Shown here: positions 25,691 to 37,554 of the stretch, in pieces
Layout of the letters: the number at the start of each line of letters is the position of its first letter
How positions within the stretch are numbered: the first letter of the stretch is position 1
NCBI RefSeq assembly: GCF_015832195.1
Contig: NC_052017.1
Span: 46,143,652 to 46,207,651 of the forward strand
From: Motacilla alba alba
Lineage: Eukaryota; Chordata; Aves; Passeriformes; Motacillidae
Length of the DNA stretch: 64,000 nt
Direction: 5' to 3'
The notes under the pieces: model-generated
Databases searched by the model: none
What the model was told of the DNA's origin: nothing
What the model saw: the letters and a program-made list of their open reading frames with translations, nothing else
Program-made: the position numbers and the translations under genes

Positions 25691-28600
25691 TTATGTAAAT
25701 TTACCAGATATTTCCGTTTTAAAAATGGTACAGTTAAAGGATCACAGGTGTCAAACTCCTTATAAAAAGGAAGGTTAGTTTTGATAAAAAAGTTAAGAAT
25801 CATAGCTTTTTCACTCTTGATGGCTCAAAAATAATAATTTTTGCATTTTTTTGAATTATATTTGTTTGGTAAAATATATATTTCATATCAGTGCTGGAGG
25901 GAATTCAGACATGTCTACTGGCATTTTGATCATGAAACAAATAATGCAAGATTTTTAATTTTTTTTTTTTTCATTGAAACTGTCATGGATTGCTGCTTTA
26001 TAGAGAGAAAGAGAATGGAGGGGGCCAGGCATCAGCAGGTATCCTATGAGATGCTCTAATTTGTGTCATTCCTTTCTCAAGGTGGTGAAAGACATTTCCA
26101 AACTTTCACACCCTGAGGCAGGGCCAGATTATTTGGATTTTCATCCAAGTTCCCTAAAACACCAGCTGCTAAGGTCTGCAAATAAACAAAAACCAATTGT
26201 GTGTGTGCATGCTTCAGCTTTTTGATGACAATCAAAGCCTTTTATGGAAAGAGAAGTAAAACTTTTTACAGTATGATCATGAAATTAAAAATGCAGTTAG
26301 GTCTATCACTAGCCAGTAGACTTTCTAACCAGTTTCACTGTTAAGCAGGGTGAAATATGTTGCAAAAGGACAGATTCTTAGTGATGTTCAAGCAGTATTT
26401 CTTCAGCTTCTAATAGTAGATTTTCAAAGTTTTCTAGAGGAGACTCCCATGATTCAATTTTTCTTTTTTTTTATTTTTTACATTTTGAAAGCATGTTAAA
26501 ATCCCTTCAGCTAGTCCTATGAATAAAAATATAAAATTATTCCTTTTTTTGAAGAAAAAGATATGATGAGAAGTAACCAAATACATTTCATTTCTGTAGA
26601 GAAAAAATTCAAAAGCTCTGTATGCATATGAAATTATTTTGCTCATCACCTTCCCAAAGAAGACAGATTTTAATTAATCCTTTCTCCGAGAAAGATATTA
26701 AATCCTCATCTAATCCCTGAGCAGCAATTCATATAAAGTCTGGAGTCTTTTTTGCATGTTTGTAACCACAGAAAACATTATTTTCTCCTGAAGCAAATTG
26801 TGCTACAAAAGCTTTGAACGCTTTGAGTGTAGAGACATTTTCCTTTTCCTTCATTTAATCTCTCACTGGCTTGATACATGTGAATGCATAACAATAATTT
26901 TTTTCCCTTCCAATTTTCTTTCTGTTCCAAAGATAAAACCTTAGGAACTCTTCAACAATTTTGGTCTTTTTAAGAGTTCTAAAAACTTAGCTCTGAGCAG
27001 CAGGTGCAATGAATGTCTCCCACACTGATTTCTGGTTTGCTTCTAATGACTTTAGCAAATTAGGTATTGTATTTGCTACTTCATATATTCCGCCCACACC
27101 ACTGTTATGCACTTGAAACTTCTCGCACTCCTGCTTCCTAGATGATACTTATTATTTTATCCTGTATTCCTTTAGTACAAGAACAATATTACCTGTTTCA
27201 GAGGTATGTTTGGACAGGCACTGGAAATTTCTCAGCTAACTAAAGGAGATGTTGTTTTAGCTGTATAGACAGTAAATCATCTCTGCTTATACATATACAC
27301 ATATGTGAAAAGAATCCACAGCTTACCTCCCAGAAGTAGCAAGCCAGATCAGCTGCTCACATGCTTGGGCACAACCTGTGAGCTGAAAAGAGCTGAGCCC
27401 ATTTATTTGCACGAAGATCTGGTGCTGCTGGTCCTCAACTTACTGCACATAAAGCAGCTGTCCTCAGCTAGCTCGTGAGGGTTGCCTGAGTGCAATGCCA
27501 TTGTGAGGGTAATCATGCCCGCTCCAAAAACAACATCCTAGTTCACATTTCTCTGAGCATTTGTATCATTATACTCACATTTACAATGATAAGCAAAGAA
27601 TCATTAGCATGAGATATCCACATAATTTTCACCTTATTTGAATGCGGATGATCTAAGAGACACAACAGTCTCAAAACGTGGGAACATAAAATACTGGTTT
27701 GAGTTTATTTGCCTAGCTAGAATTTGCTGCTTGTTTGGTCACTGGGGATGTGAGCACTTACAGCAACTGTATCCACAACCTTAAACTGGTTGCTAAATTT
27801 TGTAATTTTTTTAGACAGTCTTGTTTCTTTGAACTGTGCTTTCTGTGTTCAAGTCAGCATGTGAGGCAGTCCTGTTGCACTTCTTCATTGGATTGGAACC
27901 ATAATTGAATGGTTTTATTTGTGCAGAAATGGAAATGATAGCAGTTCCTTTCCACATTTTTAATGAAAATATATCTCACAGTGTGATCAGGAACATCAAT
28001 GCACTGCTAAGGGATATCAGATAATATATGAAGAAGTATGGCTGAAAAATATATTAGCAAAAAACTACATTATCTTGGAAATGAAGGTTTGTATCGCATC
28101 AGACTAATCTACATCTACATTATAGTCCAAAAATAGCTGGCTTGCAGAAGACTACACTTTAAAATGTATCTTGCAGAAATTTTGTACATATTTTTTGCCC
28201 CTGCAGAATCTTTTTTTATTATTATTTACCAAACACTAATGAAAAAAATAAAAAAAGAAAATTTTTATGGCACTTGTTTTTCTGGCAAACAAAGTTATTA
28301 CACCTTGCTTGTGCCAATGTGCAGTGACAGATAAGCATGAACAAAGCCTTGGAGATTTGAGCCATTCTGAGACAGTTACTTCAGTGGGTATTTCTTCACT
28401 TCTTTCTGGTTCCTCTTCCTTTCCACTGCTCTGCAGTTCAGTGAATTCAAAATAAGTGCTGGAACAAAGCTGCTGGGGTTTGAATAGCTCATCCCTTTTG
28501 CTGCCTGAAAATATACATAATCTCTCTTCATGGAGATGACCTGGGATGCAATTGTATATTATGGCAAATATTATCTTCTTCCCCCTACCCACATATTAAT

Positions 28601-28859
28601 TCTGACCTGGGCCATGTCATTTCATGTGTTTATTTTCTGTCTGCACACTGATTTTGTATGAGAGAGCAGGGGGTAAAGTGTAAATTTTTCTGGTGATGGT
28701 AAAAAACTGAGCCTCAGTACTTGAGGATGTTAAATTGTCCAAACTGCTCTTCATGTGCAGTAATGATAGCAGTACAGTGCATTTATTTTACTATACCTTA
28801 GACTTTTTTAAAGGGAAATTGGGTGTGACTTGTTCCCCTTCCATACAATGACTTTTTTT

Positions 28860-28861
<2 letters not shown>
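25691..28861. other. Intergenic, no gene recognised
   Basis: AT-rich unique sequence with T tracts (about 25958-25971, 26465-26480). No exon or named repeat was seen. Confidence 0.5.

Positions 28862-28907
<46 letters not shown>
28862..28907. repeat. (TG)23 microsatellite
   Basis: Forty-six bases of uninterrupted TG repeat. Alternating purine-pyrimidine tracts of this length can adopt Z-DNA under supercoiling and are usually polymorphic. Confidence 0.97.
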
Positions 28908-28908
<1 letters not shown>

Positions 28909-29728
28909 ACATTCATGTGAAGGCAGTGAGAAAGAAGCCTGCTACTGCAGAGCACTTTTAGTCTGCTCTCTATAATTTCTTCAGCCTTTTTATAAGTGGA
29001 ATTAACCAAAGAGCAGCAAGAATTCAGCTGGCTGCTTCTGTATTTAATAAATAATAACCCTGCCATGAAATTGCAATTGGTAATAAAAGGTCCTGCAATT
29101 CATCTAATGGCTTTCTACCTCTGTTGTAAATCTGTAATTCCACTCTGCAGCTCATCGCCACAAGACAGAGTGTATTCATTACTTCAGGCACAACTTCTTC
29201 CATAGAAAGGAAGAGCAGGGATGCAGGCATTTAAATTTTTTTCTTCTCACACTTGCTTTTCTTCCCAGTACCTCTATATGGGCACACTTTTTGACCTACA
29301 TTGTGGTTTGTGCTGGTCTTTTCCCAAGGTTTTAGTGTTGACGGATTAGACCAATTCCTTTTGTTGCCCTCTTCTTCTATCTCTGTAGCATCTGTAGTAC
29401 TATTTGATGAGAGATTAAAGACGGCAGTGTAGTCTGAAAACATATTATTATGTATTAATTACAGTCTTTTTGCTGTGTTTGGAAATTCAATTTTAAACTT
29501 CACTTAAACTTCCAGTTTTTTAAAACCTTCTGCTCCTGCTCGGCACAGTTTTAGTTACTGCTGATATCACTGGCTCCAATTTGGCACTTGAGGACCAATG
29601 GTGTGGTGCAGCATCCCATGAACTCTCTCCTTTTGGTCAATCCCCAGGCCCTCAGCCCTGGAAACATTAACTACTTACCACAGAGTTAGCCCTTCCAAAG
29701 GGAAAACCAAACTCCCCCATGGACGTGG
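28908..29728. other. Intergenic, no gene recognised
   Basis: Unique sequence between the TG repeat and the probable plus-strand LTR. Part of it (from about 29540) could belong to the LTR's U3 if the true left end is further upstream. Confidence 0.4.
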
Positions 29729-30096
29729 TGTCACAATTTCCTCTGGTTTCTCCCTCCCCTGTCACTAGCTTGGTACTCTTGGTGGCCTCCTCCCTTTCCC
29801 CTGGAGGCCAGTCCCCTCTGCCCAAGCCCTTAGCTCTACCCCCTACCCCTTCCCCTTTAAAGCTGCCTGCTGCATGTGGTTCTTTCTCTTTCCCCGGGTC
29901 TGCCCTTAAGTGACTGTGTTACTCTGCAGGAATAAAACCTTGCAAAAGAGCCTTTCTTGCTTCTATCGCTGAGCCAGCTGCAGTGAGTGTTGAGTGGAGG
30001 TTTCGCTGCGTTGCCTGAATGTTCACTCAGCCTGCCTTTCGACAGGAGAGACTTGCTGGGGACAAGGGATAGGCAGCAGCACCTACCACTTTAACA
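29729..30096 (+). mobile_element. Probable ERV LTR, plus orientation
   Basis: The segment has promoter-like LTR organisation on the + strand: pyrimidine-rich U3, a TTTAAA box at about 29856, AATAAA at 29931-29936 and a U5-like part with CGCTGAGCC and TTCGCTGCGTTGCC. Suggested ends are TGTCACAATTTCC (29729) and CTACCACTTTAACA (30096), but the left boundary is uncertain and I see no target-site duplication. It is unrelated in sequence to the 5' LTR at 33.4-33.8 kb and faces the other way. It is therefore not the 3' LTR of the neighbouring provirus; it is a separate insertion or a rearrangement partner. Confidence 0.45.
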
Positions 30097-30281
30097 CCTG
30101 CATTTTTAGTGTGGTCTAATGTGAATGAGGCCTTTTGATTAATTTGACAAGCCTAGCTTCCCCAGCTAGTGATGTGTTCCATGTACCACTTGAAGTTGCA
30201 GCACTCACTTCCAGGAGCTGGTAGGCGAGATCACCATCCTTAGGGCTAACATGTCACAGGTTGCCTACTTATAGTTACAAG
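30097..30281. other. Junction between plus-strand LTR and truncated provirus
   Basis: About 185 bp with no recognised retroviral motif. It sits where the integrase C-terminus, env and the 3' LTR of the minus-strand provirus should continue. Confidence 0.4.
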
Positions 30282-30804
30282 TTACCACTTAACTCTAAAA
30301 ACAAGATACGTTTTAAAGTGCCATGCGCCCTTTCTAAAATGGCCTGTCCAGTTGCTAAATGGGGAATACCAGTTTGGTGTTACACACCCCAGAGTTGTAT
30401 GAAACTGTCCAGTTTTCTGTGACATGTATGTGGGGCCATTGTCTGTTTTGATGATGTGAGGCATGCCCAAAGCCACAAAAGCTGATCGCCAGTGTCCAAT
30501 GGCATCCTGACATTTTTCTCCTGTGTGTACTGTAGCCCATATTGCTGATGAAAGTGTCAATTGAGACATGTGCATGTTTTAAGCTGCCAAATTCAGGGAT
30601 GTGTGTGACATCAGCATGCCAGATTTGCAAAGCACGCAGTCCATGAGGGTTTACCGCCATCTGCAGTGATGCAGTGTGACCTTGGCAGTCAGCACAGGTG
30701 CTAACAATATTACGAGTCTCTGTGTTTGACAGCTGAAATTGCTGCTGTAAGGCTCCAACACCTTGGTGGTAAAAATTATGTGATACCTTTGCTTGTGCTA
30801 GCAT
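30282..30804 (-). pseudogene. ERV integrase remnant (frameshifted)
   Basis: Retroviral integrase joins viral DNA to host DNA. The minus strand shows the N-terminal zinc-binding pattern, with HNFYHQ at about 30764-30781 and CADCQ about 27 residues later. The catalytic core begins with HADVTHIPEFG, which carries the first catalytic Asp. The frame is then lost: the second catalytic Asp lies in TDNGPTY in a different reading frame (30282-30575). The region of the third residue (Glu) is frameshifted again, and the C-terminal domain is absent. At least two frame breaks make it non-functional. Confidence 0.85.
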
Positions 30805-30832
30805 ATCTGGTTGTGGTGCTGTTCAAGCAGGG

Positions 30833-31205
30833 CTAGCTAGCATATATAAATGCTCTGGTGTTGCCCTCTGTGATAAAACCTGGTAAATTTGTGTGACTCC
30901 TGATGTGTAGGATATAATAAGGGCAAGTTCCCACTTGGATAGTAAGGCATAAAGTTTTTACTAAGTTAAATATTTGTGCATTATAATTTTCCTTTAGTAG
31001 TGCTTGGTCTAATCTTTGTGTGATGTCAGCAGAATCAATTACAATACTTAGCAGAGCATGGGGAAAACATTGGAAAGCCATAGCTAGAGCCTGTAGCTCT
31101 AGTATTTGAGGTGATCCATTCTCATATCCCTCCAATGTTTGCCACTCACCTTCCTCTTTCACAATAGCATTTCCTGTTTCCCAGAACCATCAGTAAACAC
31201 TGTAA
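30833..31205 (-). pseudogene. ERV RNase H remnant
   Basis: RNase H removes the RNA strand after reverse transcription. The first catalytic Asp lies in TDGSG at about 31178-31195. The Glu motif is in ILELQALAMAF, followed by an IDSADI motif and, near the end, RSHTNLPGF with EGN. The frame breaks just after TDGSG. Where the last catalytic Asp is expected after EGN, the sequence reads TRAF, so that residue appears lost. The assignment is by motif order and position between RT and integrase. Confidence 0.8.
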
Positions 31206-31479
31206 CATCTTTTAAAGGTGTTTGGCTATTTAGAGGTTTCAGAGATAGTGCAGTTTTGCCACTTAACTTTAGTAATATATAGCTTGGTAAGTGGTAAGTG
31301 ATTTGTCCTGATAAATTTTGCTAGACACTTTGCAAGCCTGTACAGTTAGCAAAACACCATTCAAACTGCTCTTGTGTCACAGGAATAATAATTTGTGAAG
31401 GATCTCTAGCATTCACTTGTAAACACCTGTGATGACATTTGATGATTAACTGTGCAATTAGCTCAAAGACGGTGGGTCT

Positions 31480-32621
31480 TTTTTGGTTGGTGAGGTCAAA
31501 ACACCCAGTCTAGAATGTGCAAAGGGTCAGGCCAGTGTGTATTCCACTGTCCAATAATACCAGTAAGATGAAAATTAACAATAAGAATGAACACAGTGAT
31601 ACACCCCTCTGGGCATATTTGGTGGACTTGTCTGTTTGTGATAGCTTGCTCTACTGTTTCAAGAGCAGCTTTTGCCTCTGGAGTTAATTTTCTGGGGGAA
31701 GTTAATTCAGGATCACCTTTTAGGAGGTCAAATAAGGGTGCTAATTGTGAATTGGTTAATCCTAGATATGATCTGACCCAGCTGACAGTACCCAAAAGTT
31801 TTTGTGCATCATTTAGAGTCTGAATTTCAAAGTTGAAAATTGAATTGCTTGTGGCTGAGCAGTTTGGTTCATTATTTTGAGTCCCAAATATTTCCAGGGT
31901 GCTTGCTGCTGCACTTTCTCTGGTGCTGCCTGCAGCCCAAATGTTTTTAATGCTTGCAGCAGGCTTGGCTGAATCTGTGAGAGTTCGATTTTTGTTCAGG
32001 TTGCAATCAAAATGTCATCCATGTGGTGATAACAGTAGGCCCCTGGAAACTGTTCTCTCACCGATGAGAGTGCTTGTGCAACGTATCATGGACAGATTGC
32101 AGAGCTGTTTCTCATGCCTTGGGGAAGAACTCGCCATTGGTAGTGTTGCACTGGTGCAGTGTTATTAATGGAAGGCAAGCTTTGGGGTATCATCTGGGTG
32201 CAGTGGAATAGTGAAAAAGCAGTCCTTCAGGTCCACAATCAGGATGTCCCAGGAGGCAGGTATCATTGTAGGATAAGGCACACCAGCTTGCAAAGTGCCC
32301 ACGCCCTCCATCACAGAATTTATTTTTCTTAGGTCACGGAGCAAACTCCATTTACCAGACTTCTTTTATATAACAAATACAGGGGTGTTCCAAGGGCTCA
32401 TAGATGGCTCTATGTGTCTTTGAGCTAGCTTTTCCTTGTACTAATGATTTTAGGGCATCTAGCTTCTTTTTCTCAAGGGGCCACAGTGGTATCCACACAG
32501 GCTGAGTAGTAACCCATTTCAGAGCTGGTGTGGGATACCTTATGCACTTTAACACAGTGGCCTCTGTTAAAAATCCGTTCCCATCTGAACTCCCCATGCA
32601 GAAAAAACATCCCATCCCCAA
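31480..32621 (-). pseudogene. ERV reverse transcriptase remnant (HMDD variant)
   Basis: Reverse transcriptase copies viral RNA into DNA. The minus strand shows the fingers start near 32500 (QPVWIPLWPL), then broken palm sequence. The catalytic motif reads HMDD, with the His codon at 32023-32025 and Met-Asp-Asp at 32014-32022; the family has YMDD. Both catalytic Asp residues survive, but the conserved Tyr is His, consistent with one T-to-C change. The thumb follows at 31496-31795 (WVRSYLGLTNSQLAPLFDLL, then KLTPEAKAAL). Frame changes and stops separate fingers, palm and thumb, so no complete RT can be made. Confidence 0.88.
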
Positions 32622-32900
32622 AGGTTCAGTGGTGCAGCAGTGATGTAAGGCCAGATTGTAGCTGTTTGACCCTCAGGATTTTTCATCAACACAGGATTGC
32701 TGCTCAAGCAGCTCTGTGTGGTCCCTCCGAGGCCAGCAAAGGCAGATCCTGCAGGTGTTGTAGGCCATCATGAAGGCCATGTTGGCAGAGTGACGTCTGC
32801 CCCTGTGCCAATCTTTCCACTGACCTTTATCTGCAAAGGATTTGCCTTAGGCATCGTAACAGTGCAAACCGTATTAGGTCTTTGATCACCCATGACGTGA
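32622..32900 (-). pseudogene. ERV aspartic protease remnant (active-site Asp lost)
   Basis: Retroviral protease processes Gag and Pol as a dimer, each subunit giving one Asp in a D-T/S-G motif. Here the minus strand reads GKIGTGADVTL. The position of the catalytic Asp is Gly (codon at 32807-32809, read GGC on the minus strand), a single-base change from GAC. Downstream GWDVF-type sequence near 32605 marks the protease end just before RT. The frame is interrupted. The protease follows the gag fragment directly, so most of gag has been deleted. Confidence 0.75.
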
Positions 32901-32916
32901 GTAGTGGTTTATAACA

Positions 32917-33340
32917 TTATTGGCTTGTGTCATCACCCATGGAGGCTGTAGCAAGTATATCTTGGCCAGTCCTCTCCCAAGTTAATAAGTCTGAGGAGGT
33001 CTTTTCAGACACATTGAGTTTGTGGCTTTTGAACCACGTGAACAGGGCCCGCTTGTCATAATTAATCCCTCTTTTTTTAAGAAAGTCAGTCCACATCTTC
33101 AGAATGGGGTCTTCTGGTCCATGCTCCCAATGGTGATTCCAATCTGCAAAGTGGGGTTTGAAACCACACAGCACACTCTGCTGTCTACTGCCGGGATTTC
33201 ACTGCCTTTTACCGCTTCCTGCAGCAATTCCCACTGCTTTTCTGCTGTTCCATCACCTGTTTGCAGCAATTATTCTGCTGCCCACAGCAATATTCCACTG
33301 CAGTCCCTGTTTTCCTGCAATACTGTCATTGCTTGTTGTA
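32917..33340 (-). pseudogene. ERV gag 5' fragment (matrix-like) and leader
   Basis: The open frame 32917-33174 on the minus strand contains MWTDFLKKRGINYDKRALFT and TWFKSHKL, which resembles the start of a class II retroviral Gag matrix region by position and residue pattern. The untranslated leader or further gag 5' sequence lies between it and the primer-binding site. No capsid major homology region and no zinc knuckles (CX2CX4HX4C) follow before the protease, so capsid and nucleocapsid appear deleted. Identification as matrix rests mainly on location. Confidence 0.55.
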
Positions 33341-33355
33341 AATGGCTGAGTCAGA

Positions 33356-33373
33356 TCCTCACATGGGGCACCA
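33356..33373 (-). other. Retroviral primer-binding site
   Basis: Two bases beyond the LTR end on the minus strand lies TGGTGCCCCATGTGAGGA. It begins with TGG, complementary to the CCA end of a tRNA, as expected for the minus-strand DNA primer site. I cannot name the tRNA without comparison. Confidence 0.7.
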
Positions 33374-33375
33374 TG

Positions 33376-33802
33376 TGTTACATGGAGTTGGTGGTTGGAG
33401 ACAGAGACATCACACATCCCAGGATTCTCATGCAACAGCAGCCTGTTTTATTGTCCTCACCCTCCTTAAATAGGAGGATTTGAATCTCCCAGTCCACAGC
33501 TCACTGGTCCAGCTTCAACATCACCCAGCTCCTGTGCCAGTGAGATGTCTGCAGCTTAGGGTGGAACATGATTGGGTGAAGTCCCTGTATGTATTCAAAT
33601 CCATCCTATCATGGCTCAACCCAGGGGCCAGTTTATGGAACCGGGCTGGGTTTCCTATTTATAACTGAATTAATTGCTCAGCCACAGACCCGCTGTGACA
33701 TGTACCCAGAGCTGGGGATAACTATGCAGGCAGGAGCATCCAGATGAATGGGGAATGACATCCAGAAGGGATGTTTCTGTTCAGAAGGAAGTTTCTGTTA
33801 CA
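33376..33802 (-). mobile_element. 5' LTR of the defective provirus
   Basis: The 3' edge of this LTR (left, 33376; minus strand ...CCATGTAACA) abuts the primer-binding site. On the minus strand a TATA box (TATAAATAGG, 33654-33663) is followed about 200 bp later by AATAAA (33447-33452), the normal LTR spacing. The outer boundary is tentative: a TGTTACA word ends at 33802, but U3 could extend further right. Confidence 0.7.
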
Positions 33803-34183
33803 TGTTCGCTTTCCAAAGCTCTTTCTTATGGGACGGGAGATCTCTTGGTCAGGGTCAGAATGGGAATGTGCAGAAGAGCAAGGTGCTTACTATCTTCCCT
33901 GAACCCCAAGCCTGAGTCTTAGCCATTGGATCATCCCCCGCAGAAGAAGAGAGAGGTTTATCAGATCTGGGCACCCTCTGAAATCTAACAGAGGAGTAAT
34001 TCCTATATCAATGCAGGCTTGAATGGGAATAATGGAAATGACCTCTTGGTCCACTCACCAGAGGTAGAAGAAAGAAGGGTAAGGAGAGGGAGAAGGGAGT
34101 ATTTCTCTCCCAAAGCAGATGTGATGTGGTTATCCATACTCTGTAGATTAAGAGGATTTAAGAATTGGTATAGAAGTGACTAG
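33803..34183. other. Flank of provirus, no gene recognised
   Basis: Unique sequence or outer U3 of the provirus; no gene recognised. Confidence 0.4.
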
Positions 34184-34242
34184 ACTAGACTATTTTCAGT
34201 TGGAAGGGACATACAATGATCATCTTGTCCAACAGCCTGTTA
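34184..34242 (-). mobile_element. Short CR1 3' terminal fragment
   Basis: On the + strand, AGACTATTTTCAGTTGGAAG is followed by GGGACATACAATGATCATCT and TGTCCAACAGCCTG. This is the antisense of a CR1 3' end of a subfamily different from the 6.9-kb copy. Only about 60 bp can be recognised. Confidence 0.7.
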
Positions 34243-37200
34243 AATTGGTTTTCGTTCAATTAAATGTGGGAAAAGGAAAGAAAACTGCTTCTAAGCCACA
34301 ATGTGAAAACAGAATTAAAAAGGATTCCTATTTATAAATATTAAATGCATTATGTGTCAGAAGTGGCTAAGAAGTTGGCTTGTGGAAATCCTGAACCCAA
34401 TTTTCCTCCAATGGCCTTCCTGTACTGTGGAAAACAGAGCTTTGGACTGCTGAGGCTCTGGCTTGTGGCTCAGGAGATTGTACAATGAGCTGCTGATGCC
34501 AGCTGTAGACAAAATGGGATCTAGTACCCATGTCTGCACAGCCTCTTGGCCCACCTCTCAGGGTAAATTGGTGCTCATTGTAGTTAAATGGGACCTTAAG
34601 TAGAGGGAGGAGCGGGGCAGGACAGGCATATGGTTGGTGTTTTGTTCCCTGCAGTTGCCTTGTTAATGAGCATACGGTGTGCGGGGCAATGCAGTCGGAA
34701 GGGTTGGCTGCATTCCTGACGGCTGTGCTGGGAGCTGGCCTGGGCTCACCTGGAGCCACCTTTCCCTTTTAGCAGCTTGGCTTTATTTCTGTGCTATTTT
34801 CCCTTTCCAGCTGCAGTGCTTTGAGAAGGGCAGACAGTACCTTGGCAATTGGAAGTGGAAGATTTTGAAGGAAAAATCTTTCTGGTGGTGATGCGAGCTG
34901 TGAATTTATTCAACCTACTTACTGGCATCTGTACACATAACTACATGCCAGCACCTGATGGATGCCATACATTTTGGCCACCTGCTCAGCTCCTTAAAAG
35001 TTAGAACACTCCAAGTGACTATGTTGACTGTCTCAATATTTTACAGGAATGCACATTCATCAGGCATCTGTTTCAGTTCATGGCACTTGGCTCATTTTTT
35101 TGTGGAAGCTACTTGCCATTCTAGTCACAGAACAAGAAGAAATTCTGCTCTGCAACACACTAAATGAATAGAGAATCAGGCCCTTGCAAAATACATGATT
35201 TCCTTGATGGGGAATATTGAGGGGAACAGAGTGAAGGGATTTGAAATCTCAGGGTGTCTGACAGTTCCACTAACACAATATTCATATTTAATGACATTCA
35301 TCTCCATGTTTTCTTTATCTGCTTGCTTCTTTTCAAAGATAATCCCTTAAGGATTCCTCATTCTTCCGCAAAAGTTTCTTAACAAGAAATGAGAAATGGC
35401 TGTGTATCCCTTTTGAAAAATGAACCAATCTGGAATAAGACGACAAACAGTAATAAAGATGAGGAACTATCTCCTCTTTAAAAACATTGTTTAAATTATA
35501 TAAGAAAGAGAAACAACCAACTCACATTTTATTATTTATTATTAAAATGTTCTGTGATTTTTGCAACTCTAGTGTCTTACTATGGGTAAAATCGAAACAT
35601 TTGCAAAAGATCTCATTCAAAACTGACATTAAGAGGAAAATTCAACTTTCTGTCAGTCTGGGGATCTGATTCAAAGCTGGATGGAGACTTGACAGGTGAG
35701 ACAGATCAGCCTGGAGCCCAGCAGAGAACAGCTATATCATTCTGTGATGCTTTTAATATTTCAAAATTAAGTTTATACAGATTCTTGATGAAAATCAAAC
35801 TCAAACTTTTCCATCAAAGAGAAGGACTTTTCAGCTGTAGTTGCTAGCCTCTAAATCCAGAACCAAGAAATCTGGGGATGCAGTGAACACAGTGTGCTGT
35901 TAGTTGGCCCTGTGGCCCAAGGTGATCCAAGTGGTGCAGGTGGGACGGAGTCACAACCGTGGAGTTATTGCAGAGTGTAGCTGAAATTCACACCTCACAA
36001 AGAGCATCCTGGGAATGCCTAAGTTTGGCAGTGTCAGCATGCTTCTACCAGGTCCTGCTTTGGGATGCAGATCCTGAAACTAAATGCTTGGGAAGAGGTT
36101 AAAACCAGCTTCTGAAATCTTACTTTGACTCCCAAATTTTTAAATCCTAATAAAAGCCACTTCATTTTGGAGGGTGGAGAATAGATGTCAGGGGTTTCTG
36201 TCAAGAAAATCCAGTAACTGTTTATTTAGCCCATAAAATGTAATTTCTGTTTCAAGTCTTGAAGATTTAGAAATTTGATGTTATCCCCACCTGGAGGGGC
36301 TCAAAAATTGTATAAATGTGAGTGCAAATGTGTGGTGGAATACTTGCATCCTAAGTAAGGCATACATGAAACCCTCTGCTTCCCACACAGCAATGACCTA
36401 CAAGAGTCCAGAAACATGGGCATCCCTTCCCAGCCACATCCCAGGCACTGGGAACACATGGAGATGTTTTTGGTTCCAGATTTGAGGCAATCAATCCAGC
36501 CTGTTTGGGTATTGCCTACCTGGGATGCCCAGGTCTGCATCCCTCTGGATGCACAGTGCCAAAGGAACCCAACGCATGTGCTAAGCAGCTGGTTAAGTCA
36601 AAGGAGAAGGAGTTTCTGACAGACAACAGGAATTGTGTCACTAATGTGTCAGTTCTGCTCTCCTGTGCAGTGGGGATGAGGGCACACTGCTGTAAAGTGG
36701 TGGTATGTTGCCAGAGCCAGCAGCTGAGTCCCTCTGAATTGCCCCAAATGTTCAGTTTTGGGGGAGGAGCTGAGCACTGGGAAGAGCAGGCTAAAATTCC
36801 TCTTCCAAAGCTGACATATAAAGATTTGGATAAGCATGTATTTTTACAGAAAAGCAATTAACTTGCTGCTCTTTTAGAAGTGAGAAATATCTCATTCTCT
36901 TTCTTCCTACAGTCTGATACCATTATTTGTTCTTTGCATTTAATATGATTATGTCTAACTACTCCAGGGTGCCAAAGCTCCAAAGAGCAGAAAACCAAAT
37001 ATTTTTTCAATTTTACTCTGAATGATGCCTAAATACAACAAAAAGAAATCTACCATAAAGTCTCAGTAAAAAATAATATACACTTGAGCAGATCTTTTTT
37101 CTGCCCATTTCAGATGTTCCTAATCTTTTTAAAAATTTGACACATTAGAATATTTACACTGGCTGACTTTTGGCAGTTTATCTGCATCATGCACAAAAAT

Positions 37201-37554
37201 GCTGCCACACAAGAGCTTCTGCCAGGGAAGTCAAGATACAGAAACAGATAGCAGAGGAGGAACCAGATATTCCTGCACAGTCCCTCCTGCTACAGGTGCT
37301 GAGTTTTGGAGTGTAACATCCTCTGTGATGGCACCTCTGCCTGCCATGGAGTATCCACAGTGTGGTGCACAAAATCAGCCATCTCCACCTATCGCATTTC
37401 ACAGCTGTTGTTCAGGAAAGACCAGAGTTTTTGCAGGAGGAATTTCAGGCTTCACTCATCAAAATCACTAATTTTTACCTGATCTTTTATTCACTGCTTC
37501 CAGTTTTTCCTCTTCTTTTTTACCTTTTCTTTCCAGAGTTATCTACCTACATCT

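Larger units (their letters stand above)
30282..33802 (-). mobile_element. Defective class II endogenous retrovirus
   Basis: Reading on the minus strand from 33802, the order is 5' LTR, primer-binding site, gag fragment, protease, reverse transcriptase, RNase H, integrase. This is the normal retroviral order, and the motif style (RT, TDGSG RNase H, HHCC integrase) fits a class II (alpha/beta-like) ERV. About 3.5 kb survives. Most of gag, the integrase C-terminus, env and the 3' LTR are missing. Several frameshifts, stops and active-site substitutions break pol. It is an old, non-functional copy in the NPSR1 5' flank, antisense to the gene. Confidence 0.88.

Noticed and set aside
28791..29066. 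Open frame with a Thr-His repeat
   Set aside because: It is the translation of the TG microsatellite on the minus strand.
29729..30096. 3' LTR of the minus-strand provirus
   Set aside because: Its signals face the opposite way and it shares no recognisable sequence with the 5' LTR at 33376-33802.
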